Shown here one piece after another: positions 35,954 through 43,012 of a stretch of DNA of 64,000 nt (position 1 is its first letter; each line of letters starts with the position of its first letter). Origin of the DNA: Pelagimonas varians (GTDB lineage Bacteria > Pseudomonadota > Alphaproteobacteria > Rhodobacterales > Rhodobacteraceae); the NCBI RefSeq assembly GCF_003208435.1, contig NZ_QKMF01000003.1, positions 248,001-312,000 of the forward strand. Direction: 5' to 3'. Made by a program: the position numbers and the translations under genes. The notes under the pieces are model-generated. The model had not been told where the DNA came from. It made no database searches and worked only from the letters and a program-made list of their open reading frames with translations.

Positions 35954-37293
35954 CCCTCCCCAGAGTTCTCATTGTCGATGATGACCGTGAAATGCGTGTT
36001 TCGCTTGCGCATTTGTTGGAAAGTGCCAAATACGAAGTGGTTGTTGTAAGCAACGCCCTTGATGGATTGGCGGCAATTCAAAGCTCTGACCTTGATGTCA
36101 TTATCAGCGACGTACGCATGCCTGAAATGGACGGACTGGAATTTCTTGTCAGAGCCCGCGAAATTTGTCGCATTCCCGTTATCTTGATTTCTGCTCACGG
36201 CGACATTCCAATGGCGGTCACGGCCTTGCAAGATGGGGCTTACAGTTTCGTTGAAAAACCGTTCGATCCCCGCCGGCTTTTGGGTATTCTCAAAAATGCT
36301 ATTCGGTTAAAAAGGCTGGAAGACAGCACTGTAGCGTTGCAAGATAGATTGGCGGAACTTACTGACCTTGAACGCATTTTGATCGGGAATTGCGATCAGA
36401 TCGGCGTGGTCCGAGATCTGATATTCGATTTTGCCAACAGCCGTGCGAACGTCCTTATTCTCGGCCGGACCGGAACTGGCAAAGAGCTGGTGGCGCGGGC
36501 GCTGCATGACCTTAGCGCCGATCCGTCCGCACCTTTTGTCGCGGCCAATTGTGCTGCAATCCCACCAGAACGATTTGAAGAGACCGTGTTTGGCAATAGT
36601 GAAAACCCCCGTGGATTGATGAGCCAAGCAGGCGGTGGCACATTGTTTCTAGATGAACTCAGTTCGATGCCACTTGAAACACAGGCAAAGTTCCTTCGAA
36701 CAATAGAAACCAAGAAATTTCAACGCATCGGAGAGGCCGAAATCCAATCGGTCGAGCTGCGGGTGATAAGTGCGGCGTCGGCTCAAATTGAACAACGGGT
36801 CAAGGACCAGACGTTTCGCGGCGACTTGTTGTTTCGCCTAAACACGCTGACAATCGAGCTGCCTGATTTGGCGGACCGGGGGGAGGATGTATTGTTGCTG
36901 ACACGCCACTATATCGCCCGTTTCAGCCAGCTTTACGAGGTTGCTGCGCCCAGTCTTAGCAATGACGATCTTTCTGCGCTGATGGCTCACGATTGGCCGG
37001 GGAATGTGCGCGAATTGCAAAGCGTTGCTGAACGGCGCGTTCTCGCGGAACGCCGCGGTGGCGGGTCTATTCGCCTCGCAATCGCCAATCAAGCTACGCC
37101 TCAGGCATTTCCGACCACTTTGCGGGACTCTGTCGCCATGTTTGAGCGAGAGCTGATCGGGCGGGCAATCCAGTTGGAGAACGGCCGCATGGAGGACGTT
37201 GCGGCTTCACTCGGGATCGGGCGGCGCACATTGAATGAAAAAGTTGTAAAACTGGGGCTGGATAAAGATGCTTTGCTCAGCAACAAAAGCTAA
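35950..37293 (+). CDS. DctD/NtrC-like response regulator lacking the GAFTGA loop
   Basis: This encodes 447 residues. It starts with TTG at 35950-35952, overlapping the kinase stop (TTGA). The receiver has D10-D12 and the phospho-acceptor D54 in IISDVRMPEMDG. The AAA+ domain has Walker A GRTGTGKE (172-179), Walker B GGTLFLDEL and the sensor/arginine region FRGDLLFRLN. A Fis-type helix-turn-helix (MEDVAASLGIGRRTLNEKV) ends it. The sigma-54 contact loop is abnormal: between ETVFG and GGGTLFLDEL there is only NSENPRGLMSQA, with no GAFTGA. It may therefore act with sigma-70, as known for Rhodobacter capsulatus NtrC. Confidence 0.9.
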   Translation: MTLPRVLIVDDDREMRVSLAHLLESAKYEVVVVSNALDGLAAIQSSDLDVIISDVRMPEMDGLEFLVRAREICRIPVILISAHGDIPMAVTALQDGAYSFVEKPFDPRRLLGILKNAIRLKRLEDSTVALQDRLAELTDLERILIGNCDQIGVVRDLIFDFANSRANVLILGRTGTGKELVARALHDLSADPSAPFVAANCAAIPPERFEETVFGNSENPRGLMSQAGGGTLFLDELSSMPLETQAKFLRTIETKKFQRIGEAEIQSVELRVISAASAQIEQRVKDQTFRGDLLFRLNTLTIELPDLADRGEDVLLLTRHYIARFSQLYEVAAPSLSNDDLSALMAHDWPGNVRELQSVAERRVLAERRGGGSIRLAIANQATPQAFPTTLRDSVAMFERELIGRAIQLENGRMEDVAASLGIGRRTLNEKVVKLGLDKDALLSNKS

Positions 37294-37318
37294 CTGCGGA
37301 AATCCGCAGACCTTTTTT
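37294..37318 (+). terminator. Terminator after the dctD-like gene, overlapping the second palindrome
   Basis: The stem CTGCGG/CCGCAG (37294-37299 with 37304-37309) has an AAAT loop and is followed by ACC and six T. It starts immediately after the stop codon. The same bases form TGCGGAAATCCGCA at 37295-37308, the reverse complement of the element at 34136-34149. The site may thus be both a terminator and an operator 107 bases before the TAXI gene. Confidence 0.7.
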
Positions 37319-37414
37319 ATGCGACTCTGAATATTTCTTCAGATCGGTCAACCTGCCAGCCCTCTATCAAGCATTCAGGCCCCATCGGTGCCATGAATCT
37401 TGGGAGGAAGACCT

Positions 37415-38407
37415 ATGAAAATGTTGAAAGCGCTCGTTTTGGGTGCAAGTCTTGTTGCATCTACAGGCGCACAGGCTGACAGCGCTGACTATGTGCTGAA
37501 CACAGCGTCCACCGGGGGAACATACCATCCCGTAGGCACAGCGATTTCGACTCTTTCGAAAATCAAGCTGTTGCCAAAGCAAAATTTTTCGCTGACAGCC
37601 GTTAACTCGGCAGGGTCTGGCGCGAATGTGCAGGCTTTGTCCGCAGGCACCGCTGATTTTGCAATTCTTCAGGGTCTTTATGGTTCTTATGCCATTACTG
37701 GAACTGGCCCGGTGAGCGAGCCGCAGACCAACCTGCGTTCAATCACCATGCTGTGGCAGAACGTCGAACAATTCGTTGTTCCATCCGACAAAGCAGTGAC
37801 AGGTACCGTGACGGACCTTGTTGCGCTCAAAGGTATGCCCGTCGGCATGGGCAAAGAGAACTCCGGTACAATGGGGTCTAACAAAGTCCTGTTGTCTGGT
37901 CTGGGCCTTACGCTAGAAGACTTTTCGCTTGTGAGCGCAGGCTACGGCCCAACCGCAGATGCGTTGGCAAACGGCCAAGCCGTTGCTGCCGGTATCCCAT
38001 CAGGCCCGCCCACAGGCGCAATCACCAAGCTGATGGCCTCCAACGAAGGCAAATTCACAATCCTTGATGTCACTGCCGAAGAAGGCGCGGCAATGGACGA
38101 TGGTCGCAATCTTTGGGTGCCTTACACAATTTCTGCCGGAACATACCCCGGTCAGGCTAAGGACATTAATACGATCGCTCAGCCGAACTTTTTGGCAGTG
38201 AACGCAAGCGTGGACGAAGAGCACGTCTATTTGCTCACAAAAACGATGTACGAAAACCTGCCGTTCTTGCAGTCGATCCATCCCGCGACCAAGGCAATGG
38301 CCCTCGAAAAAGCGATGGCTGGTCTGCCAGCGCCTTTGCACCCCGGTGCGGCGCGTTACTACACTGAGATGGGGCTGGATATTCCCGCCAACTTGATCGC
38401 CGAATAA
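37415..38407 (+). CDS. TAXI-family TRAP transporter solute-binding protein
   Basis: This encodes 330 residues from the ATG at 37415, with GGGAGG in the right position; the frame extends to a TTG at 37400. Residues 1-21 are a signal peptide (ending TGAQA). The mature protein begins with NTASTGGTYHPVGTAI, the TAXI family hallmark, followed by SAGSGANVQALSAGTADFAI. TAXI proteins bind dicarboxylates, glutamate or related acids in the periplasm and feed a fused TRAP permease, encoded next. The upstream DctBD-like pair and palindrome suggest substrate-induced expression. Confidence 0.93.
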   Translation: MKMLKALVLGASLVASTGAQADSADYVLNTASTGGTYHPVGTAISTLSKIKLLPKQNFSLTAVNSAGSGANVQALSAGTADFAILQGLYGSYAITGTGPVSEPQTNLRSITMLWQNVEQFVVPSDKAVTGTVTDLVALKGMPVGMGKENSGTMGSNKVLLSGLGLTLEDFSLVSAGYGPTADALANGQAVAAGIPSGPPTGAITKLMASNEGKFTILDVTAEEGAAMDDGRNLWVPYTISAGTYPGQAKDINTIAQPNFLAVNASVDEEHVYLLTKTMYENLPFLQSIHPATKAMALEKAMAGLPAPLHPGAARYYTEMGLDIPANLIAE

Positions 38408-38426
38408 ATCAAGGAACTCACTTGAT

Positions 38427-38453
38427 GGGCCGCCACATCGTTGGCGGCCCTTT
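38427..38453 (+). terminator. Hairpin between TAXI binding-protein and TRAP permease genes
   Basis: A perfect 9-bp stem (GGGCCGCCA at 38427-38435 with TGGCGGCCC at 38442-38450) has a CATCGT loop and is followed by TTT. It probably ends part of the transcripts, or protects their 3' ends, so that the binding protein is made in excess over the permease. Confidence 0.7.
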
Positions 38454-38478
38454 CAATTAGGGTCTAGGGGGAACAAAG

Positions 38479-40689
38479 ATGACACAACAAGACACAGAAA
38501 TCGCCATATCGCCGCGCGAAACGCTTTTAGACATTCCGAAAGGGCGGTGGGGTGCCCGGCAGCTTGTGCTCGTCTTTGCGCTTGTTTTTGCGATCTGGCA
38601 CGTTTTGACAAACGTCTATCTGACGGAACCCGGTTTGTGGCAAAACGCCATTCATTTCGCAGGTTTTGCGTTTCTTGCATCTGTGACCATCAGCCCTTGG
38701 GGCAAGAGGTCAAACCAGACCTGGGCCTGGATAGTAGATATTGTCTATGGGCTGCTTGTGGCAAGTGCCGCGCTTTGGGTCGCCTATGCTGAATCTGGAC
38801 TTTATGAACGGTCGCTAGCGGTGACTGGACAGGGGTGGCAGTTTACGATTGTAGATTGGGCTGCAGGCCTTTTGCTGATCTTTGCGTGCATGGATTTGTC
38901 GCGCCGCGTGGCGGGCTGGGTCATTCCCATCCTCATTGCCTTGTCCCTAAGCTATATTCTTTTCTTGGGCACAATGTTGCCCGGAGTGTTCCGCGCGGCC
39001 AGCTTGCCGCTCGATGATGTTCTCTTTCGGACCCTATATAACGATGAAGGGCTATTTGGGATTTTGGCCCAGATTTCAGTCGCCAACATTACTTTGTTTA
39101 TGATCTTCGGCGGTTTCTTGGTGGTGTCGGGTGCCAGCAATTTTGTGATCGAAATTTCAAAGATCGTGGCTGGCCGGATCAAAGGCGGAGCGGCCTTTGT
39201 CGCCGTTATATCCTCGGCTTTGACGGGAACGATTTCTGGCTCTGCGATTGCAAACACGGCCTCTACGGGTGTGATCACCATTCCGCTGATGAAGGCTAAC
39301 GGGTTTCGCCCGCAATTTGCTGCAGGTGTAGAAGCGGCAGCGTCGACAGGTGGCCAATTGATGCCGCCAATTATGGGCGCTGGTGCCTTTGTGATGGCGA
39401 GCTACACCTCGATCCCCTATGGCACAATTGTCGCGGTATCGGTTGTACCGGCAATTCTCTACTTTCTGTCGGTGGCCTTCATTGTGCGCATCGAAGCCGT
39501 TAAATACGACGCCGGTGCCGAGATCGATCTGACCGTGGATCGCGGCAAGTTGTTTTCCGGCGGTTTGGTCTTTGTGTTGCCTTTGACAGTGATGATCTGG
39601 CTCCTACTCACCGGAGTTACGCCAGCATATGCGGCCTGCTGGGCGATTGCAGCTGTGATCGGCGCGTCGTGGATGACCAGTATCGTGGCATATTTCAGCA
39701 AAAGCGGGACGTTCAAGCCGGTGAACATGGGTCCTGCCAAAATTTCCGAAGCTTTGAGTAGCGGCATTCGGTCGGCCATCATGACAGCCATCTTATTGAC
39801 CGCCATCGGGATCATGAACAACGCAATTGTCACCAGCGGAGTAGGAAACGGTTTTTCCTTGATGATCGCGCAATGGTCGCAAGGTTCCATGGCCTTGGCC
39901 ATCGTATTGGTTGCTTTGGCCTCTCTAGTCTTGGGTATGGGTTTGCCGGTGACAGCGGCCTATATCATTCTGGCCATTTTGACGGCACCCGCGCTTGCCG
40001 GGATCATGGCCGACGGATTGATTGTCGAACAACTGATAGCGGGGATTTCGGATCCGGCCAAATCAGGCCTGTTTTTTCTGGTTGATCATCCGCTTGTGGC
40101 ACAGGTGGCAACTGGCATGTCCAAGGCAGAAGCTTGGGAACTGATGGCCAACATTCCGTTTGAGATCGCGGTCACCATTCGGCCTGTCCTTGTTGATCCA
40201 ACATTGCAAACCACCTTTTTGCTCACGGCCCATCTGATTATCTTCTGGCTTAGTCAGGATTCTAATGTGACCCCACCAGTCTGTCTTGCAGCCTTTGCCG
40301 CAGCAGGCATTGCGGGGTCACGGCCGATGGCGACCGGCTTTGAAAGCTGGAAAATTGCCAAAGGGCTGTATGTGGTGCCGCTCCTTTTTGCCTACACACC
40401 GCTGATTTCGGGCGATTTGGCTCAGGTTTTACAAATCGGGTTTTTCTCACTGTTCGGTATTTATGCAACCTACGCTTTGATTCAGTGGTATGCAGAAGGA
40501 CCTATTGGAATCTACACGGTACCGCTTTTGATTTTGGGGGGCGTCGGGGCCTATTGGCCTTTGGCATGGCTGCCCAACATCGCAGGTGCTGCGGTTATTA
40601 CAGCGGTGATCGTGATGTCCTACAGGGCCCGAACCCAAGGCCTTGTTGGGGGCGCCGTCGCGGCCAACGAACAGTCAGGAGTGCTTTGA
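38479..40689 (+). CDS. TRAP transporter fused 4TM/12TM permease
   Basis: This encodes 736 residues with AGGGGGA before the ATG. It has about 16-18 membrane helices. The N-terminal quarter corresponds to the small DctQ subunit and the rest to DctM. The DctM signature region is SSALTGTISGSAIANTASTG, followed by IPLMKANGFRPQFAAGVEAA. Another conserved stretch is SLVLGMGLPVTAAYIILAIL. Fused permeases are usual partners of TAXI binding proteins. The transporter uses a sodium gradient. Its stop codon is directly followed by the ATG of the thioesterase gene. Confidence 0.93.
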   Translation: MTQQDTEIAISPRETLLDIPKGRWGARQLVLVFALVFAIWHVLTNVYLTEPGLWQNAIHFAGFAFLASVTISPWGKRSNQTWAWIVDIVYGLLVASAALWVAYAESGLYERSLAVTGQGWQFTIVDWAAGLLLIFACMDLSRRVAGWVIPILIALSLSYILFLGTMLPGVFRAASLPLDDVLFRTLYNDEGLFGILAQISVANITLFMIFGGFLVVSGASNFVIEISKIVAGRIKGGAAFVAVISSALTGTISGSAIANTASTGVITIPLMKANGFRPQFAAGVEAAASTGGQLMPPIMGAGAFVMASYTSIPYGTIVAVSVVPAILYFLSVAFIVRIEAVKYDAGAEIDLTVDRGKLFSGGLVFVLPLTVMIWLLLTGVTPAYAACWAIAAVIGASWMTSIVAYFSKSGTFKPVNMGPAKISEALSSGIRSAIMTAILLTAIGIMNNAIVTSGVGNGFSLMIAQWSQGSMALAIVLVALASLVLGMGLPVTAAYIILAILTAPALAGIMADGLIVEQLIAGISDPAKSGLFFLVDHPLVAQVATGMSKAEAWELMANIPFEIAVTIRPVLVDPTLQTTFLLTAHLIIFWLSQDSNVTPPVCLAAFAAAGIAGSRPMATGFESWKIAKGLYVVPLLFAYTPLISGDLAQVLQIGFFSLFGIYATYALIQWYAEGPIGIYTVPLLILGGVGAYWPLAWLPNIAGAAVITAVIVMSYRARTQGLVGGAVAANEQSGVL

Positions 40690-41124
40690 ATGTTAAACAC
40701 CGAAACAGGCAAACTCGCGCTTGCGCAGCAATTTAGCGCCCATGGCAGGCAGCAAGAAGATGGCGTGCTCGCCATACGTGCCATTGCCATGCCTGCCGAC
40801 ACAAACCCTGCTGGGGATATTTTTGGCGGTTGGCTGATGTCGCAAATGGATCTGGCTGCGGGAAATATGGCTGGCCGCGTCTCGCAAGGTCGCAGTGCGA
40901 CTGTAGCAGTCGAGGCCATGCAATTCCTGCATCCTGTAAAAGTTGGTGATGAAGTCACGCTGTATGCATCACTGAAGATGGTTGGGCGTACGTCAATGCG
41001 GGTACATGTCGATGTCTGGGCACGAAACAGGTTTGCTAAGGAGGGCCAAAAGGTGACCAATGCCGATTTCGTTTTTGTCGCTCTGGATGAAGATGGAAAC
41101 CCGCGTGAAATTCCGGCTACTTAG
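40690..41124 (+). CDS. Acyl-CoA thioesterase (YciA-like hotdog fold)
   Basis: This encodes 144 residues with ATG immediately after the permease stop (TGAATG), hence translational coupling. The hotdog landmarks are MPADTNPAGDIFGGWLMSQM with the catalytic Asp/Asn region, then ATVAVEAMQFLHPVKVGDEV, then TNADFVFVALDEDGNPR. YciA-like enzymes release CoA from short to medium acyl-CoA esters in the cytoplasm. Its place in a TRAP operon suggests that the imported acid, or its activated form, is handled as a CoA ester; that is inference. Confidence 0.9.
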   Translation: MLNTETGKLALAQQFSAHGRQQEDGVLAIRAIAMPADTNPAGDIFGGWLMSQMDLAAGNMAGRVSQGRSATVAVEAMQFLHPVKVGDEVTLYASLKMVGRTSMRVHVDVWARNRFAKEGQKVTNADFVFVALDEDGNPREIPAT

Positions 41125-41422
41125 TCACCCTGAAAATGCATCTGGATGCCGATGACCGCTCGCCCTCGGTTTTTTGGAAAAGCGGCGGGCGGTTTGGTTC
41201 CATCTACCCAGCACCGACCCGTTGAATTCATAGCGTCGATCCCGAATATGGGTCGGCGTTATGCGCTTGTGCCAGCATCCGGTGCGACATCACGCATGAA
41301 TTCTGGCAGCGTATTCAAGACTGTGTACGATAAGTGAAAAAGGACGGATATACGTGTCCGCACTCATCGCCTATCGAGCTTGGTGCTCAACGCCTCATCC
41401 GTTTCTGGATTTGGGCAGAAAG

Positions 41423-42301
41423 TTATTTGACAGCCTCGGCGAAAGTCGCAGTTAGCCTTTTGTTAAGTAGGTCATGTGGCTCTATTGACTGACCGTAGTG
41501 AAGCTGTGCCAGCGCTGCGATATCATTGTAAATAACAACGGCTTTGCCATCACGCCCCTGATAAACCAGCAACTTTTGGCAAAATGCGTCCAAGCCAATG
41601 GCCGGGAACGCCGCCATTGCAACGCCGCCCGGTGCCGGACCGCCAAACAAAAGAAGTTGCGCAGGCACCAACGATACATCGTAGTCTTCCGCTTCAGCCT
41701 GAAAGTCGATTTCGCCAAACCAGATTGTATCCGACTGGGCTGTAACAACCTTTTTCAACCGCGAAACAGTTTCTTCGACCCCATAGTTGGATCTGATCTC
41801 GAGGATCGCAAAGTCAGGAACAATGTCATCGGTCGCGACCTTTTGAGCAGACACCTCTTTCACCTGTGAGAATACATCATGCAATCGGGCATCAAAATCA
41901 GCGAGAGGCGCAGAAGCGCTTAGGTTATGGCGCTGCGCGAGGAACGCCGAAGAGGTATAGGATACGGTAGGCGTTCCCTTTTCCTCAAATGACAAAACCC
42001 GAAAAGGCAAATCGAGCCCGGCACGAATGTTTTCGCGCAAAATAGCCGCGTTGAGAGCGGGATCAGAAAAGAGTTGTACGCGGGCGGGCGGCATTTCAAC
42101 GCCCTCCGCGGCAGCCAGCCTTGCGTGATCAATTTGAAGGATCTCTGCCAAGCTGGCAGCTGATACGGCCACTCTCACTTCTTCAAAGGAGTGATCGACA
42201 GCAGCCTGTTGTGTGTCTCCGGCGTTTGCAGAGATGCCGGCACCGACAACAGCAACGCATGCCAGAACTGAAAACCATTTGTGCTTCATAGAAAACGCCA
42301 T
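41423..42301 (-). CDS. Exported protein with two DUF302 domains
   Basis: This encodes 292 residues from the ATG at 42299-42301; an ATG four codons later (42289) is also possible. The signal peptide ends near GISANA. Two DUF302-like halves follow, at about 30-150 and 155-290. Each has the beta-alpha-beta pattern that ends in a segment like PFRVLSFEEKG or KAVVIYNDI. DUF302 proteins are small periplasmic or cytoplasmic proteins of unknown role. The gene starts 5 bases after the DUF4345 gene ends, so they form an operon. Confidence 0.75.
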   Translation of the reverse strand: MAFSMKHKWFSVLACVAVVGAGISANAGDTQQAAVDHSFEEVRVAVSAASLAEILQIDHARLAAAEGVEMPPARVQLFSDPALNAAILRENIRAGLDLPFRVLSFEEKGTPTVSYTSSAFLAQRHNLSASAPLADFDARLHDVFSQVKEVSAQKVATDDIVPDFAILEIRSNYGVEETVSRLKKVVTAQSDTIWFGEIDFQAEAEDYDVSLVPAQLLLFGGPAPGGVAMAAFPAIGLDAFCQKLLVYQGRDGKAVVIYNDIAALAQLHYGQSIEPHDLLNKRLTATFAEAVK

Positions 42302-42306
42302 CCGGG

Positions 42307-42681
42307 TCACCCGTTCTTTCTGATCGCAACCAAGGCAAGTGCCCCGAACGCGATTTCGGCACACAAATAGAATATTAGGACAAAATTCGGCATACCATCA
42401 ACAACTATGCTGATGATACGGCCTGCAGCGAGCCCCCACATAAAAATGAACAGGCTCCAAACGGCCGGACGTCTTACAGCTTCAATAAATGCACCCGATA
42501 GCCAGAAGAGGACATTCGCCAGATAAAGGCCCATGATCGCGCGAAAGACGTGGGTTTGGTTTGTGCCTTCTACGGGGAACCCCAAAAGATAAGTCACGGT
42601 TTTCGAGGGAGCTATCCCGTAAGAAAAGGCAATCGGTACAAGCCCGATGGCCGCGAGTATCAGGATCAGACGATCAGACAT
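42307..42681 (-). CDS. DUF4345 family membrane protein
   Basis: This encodes 124 residues with four hydrophobic helices. The second and third carry FRAIMGLYLANVLFWLSG and VWSLFIFMWGLAAGRIIS, the usual DUF4345 pattern. The function is unknown in the family. It is the first gene of a pair with the DUF302 gene; no regulator is evident. Confidence 0.8.
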   Translation of the reverse strand: MSDRLILILAAIGLVPIAFSYGIAPSKTVTYLLGFPVEGTNQTHVFRAIMGLYLANVLFWLSGAFIEAVRRPAVWSLFIFMWGLAAGRIISIVVDGMPNFVLIFYLCAEIAFGALALVAIRKNG

Positions 42682-43012
42682 AACATTCCATTCTTTGAGT
42701 AGAGCTTGAAATCGTCACCGGTAGGATAGTGCACTGGGTAGGCTTGCGCAAGGCGGGCTTCCGGGCAGGCTTTGCTATCCTTTTGGGTGACCATGACGCG
42801 AATAGGGGCGGTTGTCTTGCAGGAACCCTTTTCATAGGACACCTAGATGAAGCGCTATCTGGCGATCCAGAAGGGCCAAGGCCAGCAAGTCACCACCTGT
42901 ATTGATGACCAGTTTGTCTTGCCACCAAACAGGCTGCGTGGCCAAAAGGAGCGAATTCGGGGATGCGTTATATCTCGTCAAGTGGGATGTCAGATGTCTG
43001 GTTTGGTATAGC
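42682..43012. other. 331-base gap without a gene
   Basis: This is the promoter side of the DUF4345 gene and the end of the protease gene. I see no convincing reading frame, hairpin terminator or repeat here. Confidence 0.5.
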
